DNA of 64,000 nucleotides from DAOUBP01 sp964474695 (GCA_964474695.1 CAYYTK010000009.1:83211-147210), one strand, 5' to 3'; shown: positions 43,121 to 52,422, counted from the stretch's first letter. Translations and numbers: made by a program. The notes: generated from the sequence alone by a model not told the origin.

Positions 43121-46100
43121 ATGCTGAGCATTGCACTGTTGGGCGATTTCTGCCTGATGCGCGATGATACGCCCGTCACAGATGTAGATACCTCACGCCT
43201 GCAATCGCTGTTGGCCTATCTCGTGCTCCACCGGGAGGCGCCCCAGTCACGCGGCCGCCTGGCCTTCCTCTTCTGGCCTGACACAACCGAAGCGCAAGCC
43301 CGCACCAACCTGCGTAACCTGTTACACCAACTGCGCCACTCCCTTCCAGATGCCGACGCCTATCTTGACGCCACCGTACACACCTTGCAGTGGCGAACGG
43401 ATGCCCCCTACACCTTGGATGTGGCCGGCTTCGAGGCCGCGTTGGCCCAGGCGGGGCAGACAGCGCGGCCGCATCAGTCGGCCATCGAGCGAGAGGCATT
43501 GGAACAGGCAGTCGCCCTGTACAAAGGGGATCTGCTGCCAAGCTGCTATGACGATTGGATCCTCCCCCGGCGTGAGGAGCTGCGCCAGGCCTATCTCGCC
43601 GCGCTGGAACGGCTGATGCGGCTGCTGGAGGAGCAGCGTGACTACCCGGCCGCCATTCGCCACGCCCAACGCCTGTTGCAGCACGACCCGCTGCATGAAG
43701 TCACCTACCAGCATCTCATGCGCCTCCACGCGCTGAACGGCGACCGGGCCGGCGCCATGCGGGTCTATCACGCGTGCGCCACGCTCTTGCAGCGCGAGCT
43801 GGACGTGGCGCCCAGTGCTGCCACCCGTGCGGCCTATACGCAGTTGCTGGGCGCCGAATCACAGCCAACGCCGGCGCCCCCGGGGACAGGCGCCTTTTTG
43901 CCCCTGGTCGGCCGCGAAAACGAGTGGGCGCAGTTGCTGCGGGCCTGGCGCGACATGGCTGCGAGCGGAGAACCCCATGTCGTGCTGCTGAGCGGCGAGG
44001 CCGGCATCGGCAAGACCCGTTTGGCCGAAGAGCTGCTTCAGTGGGCAGCGCGGCAGGGGATCGCCGCAGCCGTCGCCCGCTGCTACGCGGCCGAAGGCCA
44101 GCTCGCCTATGCCCCGGTGACCGCCTGGCTGCGGGCGCAGCCCCTGCCGCCCCTGGCAGACGCCTGGCTCGCCGAGGTGGCCCGGCTGCTCCCCGAGGTG
44201 TTGGCCCGCCGGCCAGACCTGCCCCGGCCCGGCCCCCTGACCGAGGCCTGGCAGCGCCAGCGTCTCTTCGAAGCCTTGGGCCGCGCGATCCTGGGCCTGG
44301 GCCGGCCGCTCCTGCTGGCGATAGATGACCTGCAATGGTGCGACCGGGATACCCTGGAATGGCTGCATTTCCTGCTCCGCTTCGACGGCCGGTCGCGGCT
44401 GCTGATTGTCGGCGCCTACCGGCCCGAGGAGATCGGCGCGGATCATCCGCTGACCGCCCTGCTCCAGGCCCTACGTCCTGATAGCCATTTGACCGAGATC
44501 GAGCTGGGGCCGTTGGATGAGACCGCCACCCATGCCCTGGCCGCGCGGATCACCGGCGCAGAGATCAGCGCGGCCACGGCGCAGCGTCTGTACCAGGAGA
44601 CGGAAGGCGTCCCGCTCTTCGTGGTCGAAACCGTGCGGGCCGGGCTGCTCCCACAGGGCCAACAACCGGACCTCGCGGCGGCCGGGCCCGCCCACGAAGC
44701 GCTGCCGCCGAAGGTGCGGGCAGTGCTGGCCGCGCGGCTGGCGCAGCTCTCACCCCCGGCCCGAGAGCTGGCCGGCCTGGCCGCGGTGATCGGCCGGGCG
44801 TTCAACTTCAGGCTCCTGGCCCTGGCCGGCGGCCGGGAAGAGGACGCCTTGGTGCACGAGCTGGACGAGCTGTGGCAGCGGCGCATCGTGCGCGAACAAG
44901 GCGCAACCGCCTACGACTTCAGTCATGACAAGCTGCGCCAGGTGGCCTATGATGGCCTGAGCGCAGCAAAACGGCGCCTGTCGCATCGCCACATTGCGCA
45001 GGCGTTGGAAACGCTCTACGCGGGCCGGCTCGACCCGGTCAGCCACCAGATCGCGGCCCACTATGAGCGGGCCGGCCTGCCTGAACAGGCCTGCCCCTAC
45101 TACCTGGCCGCGGCCGGGGTGGCGCGCCAGGTCTTTGCTAATGAGGAAGCTCTGGCCTACTATCGGAAGGCCCTCACGTTGCTTGAATCCGCATCATCGG
45201 AGGCTCACCCGATCGCCGGGTTCTCAGAGACAGCCGCTCGCATCCACGAAAACATGGCCGACATCTTGACGCTGACGGGACGTCGTGCTGAGGCCCGGCA
45301 GGCCTATGGGCGGGCCCTGGCTGCCATCCCCGACGGCGAGCTGGTCCGGCGAGCCTGCCTTCTGCGTAAAATCGGCACGGCTTGGGATGAAGAGAATCAC
45401 TGGCAGGAGGCGGCGCAAGCCTATGCCGCCGCCGAAGCTGCACTGGGTCCGGAGACACCCGCTTCCGCCCTGGAATGGTGGCGCGAGTGGCTTAAAATCC
45501 AGCATCGCCGAGTTTGGCTGTTCTACGGTCTCGGCCAACTTGATGAGATGTCAGAACTGGCCGAGCGGACCCGCCCTGTGGTCGAGAAATACGGCACGCC
45601 CCTGCAGCGGGGCGAGTTCTTTCAGAGCCTGCTGCTGTTAGGCATACGGAAGGAACGCTTCGCCGTGTCCGCCGAGACGCTGACCTGCGCGCGGGCCTCC
45701 GTGGACGCCTTTCGTGAATCCGATGACGCCAATGCCCTCACCCTGGCCCTGGGCGGCCTCGGTTGTTCTCTGGTATGGGCAGGTCATCTTGACGAAGCGG
45801 AGGAACCGTTGCTCTCGGCCTTGGAGCGGGCCGAGCGGAGCAACGATGTCGCCGTGCAGTCTCGTGTCCTGACCTATCTCACCATGCTCTATCGCATGCG
45901 CGGACAAGCCGGCCGGGTGCGCCAGCTTGCGGCGCGCAGCCTGGCGCTGGCGACGGAGCGCCAGATGACCGAGTATATCGGCATGGCCAGGGCGAGCCTG
46001 GCCTGGCTGGCGTGGCAGGAAGACAACGCGGCGCAAGCCGAGAGCGAAGGCAAGGCCGCCGTAGCATTGTGGCAGCAGGCTCCTCTCAGCACGCCGTTTC

Positions 46101-46330
46101 AGTGGACGGCCCGCTGGCCGCTGCTTGCCATCGCCCGGGCTCGACAGCATTTGCCGGAGGCGATAGCGCACGCGCAGGCCATGCTCAAGCCGGACCAGCA
46201 GCGCCTGCCTTCAGCTTTGTTGCTACATCTGGAAGAAGCAGTCGCATCCTGGCAGCGGGGGCAGCACGCCGAGGCCGACGGTTGCCTGGGACAGGCACTG
46301 GCGTTGGCGCAGCAGCTTGGCCATCTCTAG
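43121..46330 (+). CDS. SARP-like regulator: winged helix, BTAD, AAA ATPase, TPR
   Basis: 1069 residues. N-terminal OmpR-like DNA-binding domain (about 1-90, 'LLGDFCLMRDD', 'RGRLAFLFWPDTTEAQARTN'), bacterial transcriptional activation domain (about 95-245, 'LYKGDLLPSCYDDWILPRRE'), AAA/STAND ATPase (about 262-560) with Walker A GEAGIGKT near 292-299 and Walker B 'LLLAIDDLQW' near 397-406, then TPR-like helices (about 640-1069). No C-terminal LuxR HTH, so DNA binding relies on the N-terminus. A signal-responsive activator of unknown regulon. The gene has its own promoter and weak ribosome-binding site, and follows the two-component pair. Confidence 0.9.
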   Translation: MLSIALLGDFCLMRDDTPVTDVDTSRLQSLLAYLVLHREAPQSRGRLAFLFWPDTTEAQARTNLRNLLHQLRHSLPDADAYLDATVHTLQWRTDAPYTLDVAGFEAALAQAGQTARPHQSAIEREALEQAVALYKGDLLPSCYDDWILPRREELRQAYLAALERLMRLLEEQRDYPAAIRHAQRLLQHDPLHEVTYQHLMRLHALNGDRAGAMRVYHACATLLQRELDVAPSAATRAAYTQLLGAESQPTPAPPGTGAFLPLVGRENEWAQLLRAWRDMAASGEPHVVLLSGEAGIGKTRLAEELLQWAARQGIAAAVARCYAAEGQLAYAPVTAWLRAQPLPPLADAWLAEVARLLPEVLARRPDLPRPGPLTEAWQRQRLFEALGRAILGLGRPLLLAIDDLQWCDRDTLEWLHFLLRFDGRSRLLIVGAYRPEEIGADHPLTALLQALRPDSHLTEIELGPLDETATHALAARITGAEISAATAQRLYQETEGVPLFVVETVRAGLLPQGQQPDLAAAGPAHEALPPKVRAVLAARLAQLSPPARELAGLAAVIGRAFNFRLLALAGGREEDALVHELDELWQRRIVREQGATAYDFSHDKLRQVAYDGLSAAKRRLSHRHIAQALETLYAGRLDPVSHQIAAHYERAGLPEQACPYYLAAAGVARQVFANEEALAYYRKALTLLESASSEAHPIAGFSETAARIHENMADILTLTGRRAEARQAYGRALAAIPDGELVRRACLLRKIGTAWDEENHWQEAAQAYAAAEAALGPETPASALEWWREWLKIQHRRVWLFYGLGQLDEMSELAERTRPVVEKYGTPLQRGEFFQSLLLLGIRKERFAVSAETLTCARASVDAFRESDDANALTLALGGLGCSLVWAGHLDEAEEPLLSALERAERSNDVAVQSRVLTYLTMLYRMRGQAGRVRQLAARSLALATERQMTEYIGMARASLAWLAWQEDNAAQAESEGKAAVALWQQAPLSTPFQWTARWPLLAIARARQHLPEAIAHAQAMLKPDQQRLPSALLLHLEEAVASWQRGQHAEADGCLGQALALAQQLGHL

Positions 46331-46346
46331 CGGCAAGGAGGATACG

Positions 46347-46721
46347 ATGTCAGCCGAACAGAATCTCCGGATCGTGCGCGACTATCTTGGGGGACGTGGG
46401 CCGGATCTCATGGCAGAGGACGCCACGTTTGGCGACCTGCCGCAGTCCATCACCCATTCCGGCCGGGAAGCCATCGCGGCAATGTTTCACCAGGTCTATG
46501 GTGAGGCATTCTCCGACGCGGCGCCGGAGCCTCGCAATTGGGTTGCGAATGACGATTCCGTGGTCCTGGAATTCACCTTCCGGGGAGTGAACACGGGCTC
46601 GTTCGCCGGGCGGCCGCCTACCGGCAGGCGCGTCGAGGTCCCGATGTGCGTGGTCTATGACATCAAGGATGGGGTCATTCGCCGGGCACGGCTGTACTAT
46701 GACTCGCGGCTCATGCCATAA
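46347..46721 (+). CDS. SnoaL-like / NTF2-fold protein
   Basis: 124 residues. Pattern of a SnoaL-like polyketide cyclase/ketosteroid-isomerase fold: 'NLRIVRDYLGGRGPDLMAED' at the start, central 'HSGREAIAAMFHQVYGEAF' and C-terminal beta sheet ending 'VYDIKDGVIRRARLYYDSRL'. No catalytic residues can be assigned. GGAGG site before ATG 46347. Probably co-transcribed with the SARP gene, 16 bases upstream. Confidence 0.8.
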   Translation: MSAEQNLRIVRDYLGGRGPDLMAEDATFGDLPQSITHSGREAIAAMFHQVYGEAFSDAAPEPRNWVANDDSVVLEFTFRGVNTGSFAGRPPTGRRVEVPMCVVYDIKDGVIRRARLYYDSRLMP

Positions 46722-46839
46722 CTCCTTCACCCCGAACATCCCATCAAACGCTTTGCAAACGCTCCTCCTGCTATGATGGCATCAGGTGGGTCGGGACACG
46801 TCCAAAAAAAGCCCATCAGAGCCAAAAAGGGAGGATACC

Positions 46840-47310
46840 ATGAAAGCAAAGACCTCGGTGACCATCGCGTTAATGTTGATCTGCACGATGTTGGCGCTGC
46901 CCGCGTCTGCGCTGGCGACGCCGCCGGAACCGCTCGAGATCAAGGCGCAACTGTGGCTGACCGGCCCCGCCTCCGCCGCAGGCATCTTCACGATAAGCGG
47001 CCTGTTCGAGGATTACGGCTACGATTTTGGGGACGCCTCGGAAGTGCTCATGTTCGCCGACAACACCGTCCACGGCGTTAAGACGCTGGTGGGCGAGGCG
47101 GGCACGATCACCATCAACTTCCAGGCTCAGATGACGTGGGACCCGGCGGGGACCGCCAGCATCAAGGGGCGGTTCGTTATCGTCTCGGGTACGGGCGCCT
47201 ACAAGAAGCTGCACGGCGTCGGTGAGACCGATGCTGCGCTGGACCTTAACGCTTCTTACCCCAACCCGAACATCGTTGCCACCTACACGGGCAAAGCGCA
47301 TTTTGACTGA
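46840..47310 (+). CDS. Secreted beta-rich protein of unknown function
   Basis: 156 residues. Signal peptide 1-27 ('VTIALMLICTMLALPASALA'), mature part beta-rich with 'ASIKGRFVIVSGTGAYKKL', a motif seen in small lipocalin-like or DUF3224-like secreted proteins. GGGAGG precedes the ATG at 46840. A -10-like TATGAT lies at 46772 without a well-placed -35. Followed after 11 bases by an NmrA-like reductase. Confidence 0.75.
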   Translation: MKAKTSVTIALMLICTMLALPASALATPPEPLEIKAQLWLTGPASAAGIFTISGLFEDYGYDFGDASEVLMFADNTVHGVKTLVGEAGTITINFQAQMTWDPAGTASIKGRFVIVSGTGAYKKLHGVGETDAALDLNASYPNPNIVATYTGKAHFD

Positions 47311-47321
47311 GGAGGAACCCC

Positions 47322-48215
47322 ATGATTCTCGTCGCCGGAGCCACCGGCTCCTTGGGCGGCCGCATCACCCGTGGCCTGCTGGCGCAGGGCAAGGCCGTGC
47401 GCATCCTGGCCCGCAACAACCCGATCTCCGCGGAGCTGGCGAAGCAAGGACGCGCCAACACCGTGCCATCGCTGGTCGAGGCGGGCGCGCAACCCATCTA
47501 TGGCGACCTCAAGGAACGCGCCTCGCTGGATATCGCGGTGCGCGGCGTAGACACGGTTCTCACCACGGCCACCGCCACGCAGCGCGGGGGCGATGACACC
47601 GTGCCGGCCGTGGACTTGCAGGGCACGCTGAGCCTGATCGAGGCGGCCAGGGCTGCGGGCGTCAAGCGGTTCATCTACACTTCGGCCTACGGCTCGGCGC
47701 CGGGGCATCCCGTGCCCTTGTTCAACGTCAAAGGGATGTGCGAGGCCGCGCTGGAGCAGAGCGGGCTGGAGTACACCATCCTGTGGCCGGCCGTCTTCAT
47801 GGAAGTTTGGATCGGCATGGTGGTGGGGATGCCGTTGATGGCTCAGCAGCCCATCACGCTGATCGGCCAGGGCGACCACCGGCACAACTTCGTTTCGGAG
47901 GCGGATGTGGCCGCGTTCGGCATCGCCGCGGTGGACAACCCCCGTGCGGCTAACCAGCGCATAGGCATCGGCGGGCCGGCCTCCTACACCTGGACCGAGA
48001 TCGTGACTGCCGTGGGCCAGGCGCTGGGCGCGCTACTGCCCGTGCGCTATCTGCCGCTTGGCTCGGAGGTGCCGCTCCTGCCGCCTGAAGTGGGCGGCAA
48101 CTTGAACGGCATGGAGACCTTTGAGACCTTCGTGGACATGACCGAGACCGCGCCGGCTTACGGCGTCAAACTCACGACACTGGACGAGTTCATCCGCCGC
48201 ACGTTCGTGCATTAG
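47322..48215 (+). CDS. NmrA-like NAD(P)-binding SDR protein
   Basis: 297 residues. N-terminal dinucleotide-binding motif 'VAGATGSLGGRITRGLL' (GxxGxxG), 'PIYGDLKERASLDIAVRGVD', 'GVKRFIYTSAYGS' and the substrate-side region 'GLEYTILWPAVFMEV'. The active-site Tyr-x3-Lys of classical SDRs is absent (here 'FNVKGM'), as in atypical NmrA/HSCARG members that sense redox state or reduce quinones. GAGGAGG precedes the ATG. Likely an operon with the preceding secreted protein. Confidence 0.9.
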   Translation: MILVAGATGSLGGRITRGLLAQGKAVRILARNNPISAELAKQGRANTVPSLVEAGAQPIYGDLKERASLDIAVRGVDTVLTTATATQRGGDDTVPAVDLQGTLSLIEAARAAGVKRFIYTSAYGSAPGHPVPLFNVKGMCEAALEQSGLEYTILWPAVFMEVWIGMVVGMPLMAQQPITLIGQGDHRHNFVSEADVAAFGIAAVDNPRAANQRIGIGGPASYTWTEIVTAVGQALGALLPVRYLPLGSEVPLLPPEVGGNLNGMETFETFVDMTETAPAYGVKLTTLDEFIRRTFVH

Positions 48216-48242
48216 CGGTCTTTTGTGTGTATAGCCAACACC

Positions 48243-48491
48243 ATGAGCAGCAAACAAGACCCGGACGAACCGTCAAGGACTTCGCATCTGTTCACATTGC
48301 GCCTGTGGCCCGAGGACCTGGGCGGTGGACAGACCGATTGGCGCGGCAAAGTCCAACACGTGCAAAGCGGCGAGGTGCGCTACTTTCGCGATTGGCTGGC
48401 CCTGGAAGCCTTTGTGGAAGAGCTGCTGCGCAGGACCGAGACGGATGGCGCCGGCATGGGGGAGGGACGGGCAACCGGCAGGACCCCATAA
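48243..48491 (+). CDS. Small cytoplasmic protein of unknown function (82 aa)
   Basis: Compact soluble protein with 'HLFTLRLWPEDLGGG', 'WRGKVQHVQSGEVRYFRDW' and 'LEAFVEELL'. The pattern resembles a small conserved protein often found in Chloroflexota, but I cannot assign a function. No convincing ribosome-binding site precedes ATG 48243; a GTG at 48225 would add six residues. It lies 16 bases before the large secreted protein gene. Confidence 0.65.
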   Translation: MSSKQDPDEPSRTSHLFTLRLWPEDLGGGQTDWRGKVQHVQSGEVRYFRDWLALEAFVEELLRRTETDGAGMGEGRATGRTP

Positions 48492-48507
48492 GCAGGAGGG
48501 GCGCAAG

Positions 48508-51500
48508 ATGAAAACTGCAAGAGTCTGGTTAGGGGCCTTCATGACAATCGCGCTCGCGCTCGGCACGGCGACTGTGGTAGGACGGGCATCCGGCCAGCCT
48601 GACCTCGCTGCGCCGGGAGTCGCCCCCGTCGGGCCGGAGAGCACCTGGTTGGTGGACCAGGTCGACACGCCGGGGAGCGCGGTGGATATCGCCATGGCGG
48701 GTAACTATGCCTACGTAGCGGACGAAACCGGAGGGGTCAGGATCGTTGACGTTGACGTGTCGAACCCCGCGGCGCCCGCCGAAGTAGGGTTCTACCCGGA
48801 GATATTCCCAGACGCAGTGACCGGCGTGGTCGTGGTGGAGAACACTGCCTACGTCGCCAATAGCTCCAAGGGGCTGGAGGTGCTGGATGTCTCCAACCCG
48901 GCGAATCCCGTCAAGCTGGGACAGAACTACGCCCATGTTGCCCTGGGTGTGGCCGTGGCCGGAGGTTATGCCTACGTCGCGGCCGGGAATGACGGTTTAG
49001 TGGTGTTGGATGTGACAAACCCGTCAAACCCCCTGATGGCCGTCAACCTCGACACGCCGGGGACCGCCCTGCGCGTGAAAGTGACAGGGGGCTATGCCTA
49101 CGTCGCTGACTCCTACTCGCTGCGCGTGATAAACATCTCAGACCCGACGAATCCGGTCGAGGTGGGAGCCTTCGACCCGACGGACGATGTGTTGGGCATG
49201 GATGTGGCCGGCGGCTATGCCTACGTCGCGGCCGGCGGCAACATGATCGTGCTGGACGTGTCGAACCCGGCGGCGCCGACAGAGGTGGCGCAGTTCAACC
49301 CGCCCGGGTACGCCAAAAACGTGATCGTGATAGGAGATCTCGCCTACATCGCGGATACGCAGAACGGTCTGCGGGTGGTGGATGTGTCGAATCCTGCGGC
49401 GCCGGTCGAGGTGGAACACTACGTGGATGGCTTCCATGACGTGGACGTGGCAGGAGCCTATGTCTACGCGGCCGGGGGGTGGGATGGGCTGGTGATCCTG
49501 GGCATCGCCTCCTCGGCCTCCGGCCAGGTGACCGACGGAGCCGGCAATCCGGTGGCTGACGTCACCATCACGGCCACGGGCGGCCACACCACGGCGACCG
49601 ACGGGACGGGCGCGTATGTGTTGGCCGATCTGCCGGCCGGGACGTACACGCTCACGCCCGCGAAGACCGGGTATAGTTTCTCGCCCCTGAGCCGGGAGGT
49701 GACTGTCCCGCCGAATGCGTCGGCCCAGAACTTTACGGCGATTGCCTGCCCCGTACCGCTCAGCGGGGTGACAGTCAGCGGCCCGGATGGTGGGATCGTG
49801 GGCGAGCCGAATGACTACACCGGCACGATTACGCCCCCGGATGCCACGGGGCCCATCGTCTACACCTGGTCGCCGGAGCCGGACTCAGGGCAGGGTGCGG
49901 GCTCTGCCACGTACACCTTTGCTACCCCGGGCGTCCATGAGATCACCCTCACCGCGGAGAACTGCGGCGGCAGCGTCAGCGGCTCCGAGAACGTCGTCGT
50001 AGAGGGCGGCAGCGCCGCGGCGCACGTGGTCGGCTACCAGGGCCAGGTGTCGGTGGACGGCACGCCCTACAGCGGGACCGGCTACTTCAAGTTCGCCGTC
50101 GTCCCCGGCGATGGAGGGGGCGGCTACTTGTGGAGCAATGACGGCAAGTCCCCCCCGCTCGCGGCCGTCGCCCTCTCCGTCACTGATGGCCTTTTCAGCG
50201 TGCTGCTGGGCGACACGACCGTGCCCGGCATGACCCAGCCGTTGACGGCCGCGGTCTTCAGCAGCAGCGAAACCTACCTGCGCATCTGGTTCAGCACCGA
50301 TGGCACGAACTTCACGCTGCTCAGCCCTGACCGGCGCATCGCGGCCGTGCCCTATGCCCTGCAGAGCGAAGAGGCCAGGCACGCCGCGGCCGCGGGCGAC
50401 GCCGACACGGTGGATGAGCAACACGCCGCCGCATTTCAGAAACGCGTGAGCGGCGAGTGCGCGGTCGGCAGCACCATCCGCGGCATCAACGCCGACGGCA
50501 CGGTGAGCTGCCAGCTCGCTGCGCCGTTCAATCGCTCGGCGCAGCCGCTCGCCAATACCATCACCACGCTGGACAACAGCGCCGGGGATGTCGGCGCTTA
50601 CACCTCGGTGACGATCGGAGCGGACGGGCTGGGGTTGATCAGTTACAATGATAGCGGCAACGAAGACCTGAAGGTCGCTCATTGCTCAGATGCAAGCTGC
50701 ACGACAGCAACCCTCACCACGCTGGACAGCGCCGGGGATGTCGGCTGGCACACCTCGGTGACGATCGGCGCGGACGGATTGGGGTTGATCAGCTACAGGG
50801 ACGTCACCAACTCCGACCTCAAGGTCGCCCACTGCTCAGATGCAAGCTGCACGACAGCAACCCTCACCACGCTGGACAGCGCCGGGCATGTCGGCGGTTA
50901 CACCTCCGTGGCGATCGGCGCGGACGGGCTGGGGTTGATCAGCTACTTTGATTTCAACAACGAAGACCTGAAGGTCGCTCATTGCTCAGATGTGAACTGC
51001 ACGACGGCAACCCTCACCACGCTGGATAGCGCCGGATCTGTCGGCGGGGACTCCTCGGTGGCGATCGGCGCGGACGGGCTGGGGCTGATCAGCTACGCCG
51101 ACCGCACCAACGACGACCTGAAGGTAGCTCACTGCTCAGATATGAACTGCACAACGGCGACCCTCACCACGCTGGACAGCGAGGGGGATGTCGGCTATGA
51201 CCCCTCGGTGACGATCGGCGCGGATGGATTGGGGCTGATCAGTTACTTCGACCTCACCAACTTCGACCTGAAGGTCGCCCACTGCTCAGATGCAAGCTGC
51301 ACGACAGCAACCCTCACCACGCTGGACAGCGCCGGGCATGTCGGCGGGACCACCTCGGTGACGATCGGTGCGGATGGGCTGGGACTGATCAGCTACTACG
51401 ACTACACCAACGGCAACCTGAAGGTTGCGCACTGCTCAGATACAAGCTGCACGATGGCGACCCTCACCGCGCTGGATAGCGCCGGGGATGTCGGTGAGAA

Positions 51501-51630
51501 CTCCTCGGTGACGATCGGTGCAGATGGATTGGGGCTGATCAGCTACCATGGTCCCACCAACGGCAACCTTAGCCTTAAGGTGATGCACTGCTCGAACCCG
51601 TTCTGCACGCCCTACTTCCGGCGGCGGTGA
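48508..51630 (+). CDS. Large secreted repeat protein: LVIVD propeller, carboxypeptidase-like, PKD, 7 x 50-aa repeats
   Basis: 1040 residues. Signal peptide 1-30, LVIVD-type repeats (about 45-330, 'GYAYVAxxxxGLxVxDVSNP'), a carboxypeptidase regulatory-like beta sandwich (about 333-412, 'ASGQVTDGAGNPVADVTI'), a PKD-like domain (about 418-505), a coat/collar-like module (about 510-690) and seven exact 50-residue repeats from 695 with 'SVTIGADGLGLISY' and 'LKVAHCSDASCTTATLTTLD'. Each repeat has a Cys pair five residues apart. GGAGGGG site before the ATG. Probably a surface or matrix protein. The repeats are of propeller type by appearance; seven copies could close one propeller. Confidence 0.85.
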   Translation: MKTARVWLGAFMTIALALGTATVVGRASGQPDLAAPGVAPVGPESTWLVDQVDTPGSAVDIAMAGNYAYVADETGGVRIVDVDVSNPAAPAEVGFYPEIFPDAVTGVVVVENTAYVANSSKGLEVLDVSNPANPVKLGQNYAHVALGVAVAGGYAYVAAGNDGLVVLDVTNPSNPLMAVNLDTPGTALRVKVTGGYAYVADSYSLRVINISDPTNPVEVGAFDPTDDVLGMDVAGGYAYVAAGGNMIVLDVSNPAAPTEVAQFNPPGYAKNVIVIGDLAYIADTQNGLRVVDVSNPAAPVEVEHYVDGFHDVDVAGAYVYAAGGWDGLVILGIASSASGQVTDGAGNPVADVTITATGGHTTATDGTGAYVLADLPAGTYTLTPAKTGYSFSPLSREVTVPPNASAQNFTAIACPVPLSGVTVSGPDGGIVGEPNDYTGTITPPDATGPIVYTWSPEPDSGQGAGSATYTFATPGVHEITLTAENCGGSVSGSENVVVEGGSAAAHVVGYQGQVSVDGTPYSGTGYFKFAVVPGDGGGGYLWSNDGKSPPLAAVALSVTDGLFSVLLGDTTVPGMTQPLTAAVFSSSETYLRIWFSTDGTNFTLLSPDRRIAAVPYALQSEEARHAAAAGDADTVDEQHAAAFQKRVSGECAVGSTIRGINADGTVSCQLAAPFNRSAQPLANTITTLDNSAGDVGAYTSVTIGADGLGLISYNDSGNEDLKVAHCSDASCTTATLTTLDSAGDVGWHTSVTIGADGLGLISYRDVTNSDLKVAHCSDASCTTATLTTLDSAGHVGGYTSVAIGADGLGLISYFDFNNEDLKVAHCSDVNCTTATLTTLDSAGSVGGDSSVAIGADGLGLISYADRTNDDLKVAHCSDMNCTTATLTTLDSEGDVGYDPSVTIGADGLGLISYFDLTNFDLKVAHCSDASCTTATLTTLDSAGHVGGTTSVTIGADGLGLISYYDYTNGNLKVAHCSDTSCTMATLTALDSAGDVGENSSVTIGADGLGLISYHGPTNGNLSLKVMHCSNPFCTPYFRRR
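50590..51600 (+). repeat. Seven tandem 150-bp coding repeats
   Basis: Unit boundaries fall at 50590, 50740, 50890, 51040, 51190, 51340 and 51490, exactly 150 bases apart. Long blocks (for example TGCACGACAGCAACCCTCAC) are nearly identical between units, so the array is recent or homogenised. The variable segment is always at the 'SYxDxxNxDL' positions. Confidence 0.9.
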
Positions 51631-51662
51631 GGCGAGAAGCTGGAAACTGAGAGGACAATACC

Positions 51663-52244
51663 ATGAATAAGCCTATCGTGCGAGGGATGGTGCTGGCGGT
51701 GGCGGTCCTGCTGCTCTTCACCGCAGACCTGACAGGTCTTTGGAGACCTGTCAGGTCTGGGATTGCGCTGGCCCAGGGCGGCCCGTCCCTGGATTGGTGG
51801 GTCATCGCAGGCGGGGGCGCGCCGGCGAGCGGGGGCAACGTGACGCTCAGCGACACGCTCGGCCAGCCGGTCATCGGCACGGCCAGCGGCGGGACCATCG
51901 GTCTGACCGCAGGCTATTGGCACGGCTGCACCGCCGCAGCCGCGGTCGCGCCGGCCGTGAGCGTGACGCGCAACGACGAAGACGTGGTGCTGACCTGGGA
52001 CCCCGACCCGGCAAATGTCCGATACCAGGTCTGGGTCTCTACGAATCCTTACTTCGACCCGGATCATCCCGGCGGCGTGCCACCAGTGGTCACAGCGGAC
52101 ACGACCTACACCGACACGGGCGCAGCGGCTGACCCGGCGCACCACTTCTACGTGGTGCGCGGGCTCAACGCCTGTGGCGCGGCCTCGGGCAATTCGGTGC
52201 GCAAGGGGGAGTTCACCTTTGGCCTTGTGCCGGGCACTCAGTGA
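51663..52244 (+). CDS. Secreted fibronectin-III-like protein
   Basis: 193 residues. Hydrophobic N-terminus ('VRGMVLAVAVLLLFTADLTG'), an insert 'LWRPVRSG' encoded by a palindromic repeat, then a probable cleavage region 'IALAQGG'. The mature part has a beta segment ('IAGGGAPASGGNVTLSDTLG', a motif common before secreted Chloroflexota domains) and an FN3-like domain (about 95-185, 'DEDVVLTWDPDPANVRYQVW'). Probably in one operon with the large repeat protein 30 bases upstream. Confidence 0.8.
   Translation: MNKPIVRGMVLAVAVLLLFTADLTGLWRPVRSGIALAQGGPSLDWWVIAGGGAPASGGNVTLSDTLGQPVIGTASGGTIGLTAGYWHGCTAAAAVAPAVSVTRNDEDVVLTWDPDPANVRYQVWVSTNPYFDPDHPGGVPPVVTADTTYTDTGAAADPAHHFYVVRGLNACGAASGNSVRKGEFTFGLVPGTQ
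51724..51759. repeat. Perfect palindromic repeat inside a signal-peptide region
   Basis: CAGACCTGACAGGTCT (51724-51739), TTGG, AGACCTGTCAGGTCTG (51744-51759): 16-bp perfect arms, each itself nearly palindromic. In frame, it inserts 12 residues between the hydrophobic core and the predicted cleavage site. Confidence 0.85.
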
Positions 52245-52270
52245 ACACGCGGAACATTTGCTTCAGGCCA

Positions 52271-52330
52271 GGCGTCGCCAACCGGGCGGAGGCGATCTCG
52301 CTGGCGATCCGGGAGAAGTTGGTGCGGTAG
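52271..52330 (+). pseudogene. Exact 60-bp copy of the NarL-type regulator 3' end
   Basis: Bases 52271-52330 are identical to 42966-43025, including the TAG stop and encoding the last 19 residues of the LuxR HTH. No upstream part of the gene is present. Sits in the 214-base gap between the FN3-like gene and module copy 6. Confidence 0.9.
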
Positions 52331-52375
52331 CTCTCACTCCTGGCTTACAAAACTAAGCCAAGAGACCTATCCATG

Positions 52376-52422
52376 AAATGCCCCAGGCGTCCGATGCGCC
52401 CGGGGCATTTTTCGCGTAGATT
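52376..52422 (+). promoter_or_regulatory. Recurrent promoter module, copy 6, with terminator-like hairpin
   Basis: Arms AAATGCCCC (52376-52384) and GGGGCATTT (52402-52410) followed by TT, with GCGTCCGAT (52387-52395) in the loop, ATGCGC 52394-52399, a 17-base spacer and -10 TAGATT 52417-52422. Could end the upstream transcript and start the lipoprotein gene. Confidence 0.65.

Noticed and set aside
50590..51600. Regularly spaced repeats that might suggest a CRISPR array
   Set aside because: The 150-base period, coding continuity and protein-level conservation show a tandem protein repeat, not short repeats with spacers; no cas genes are present.
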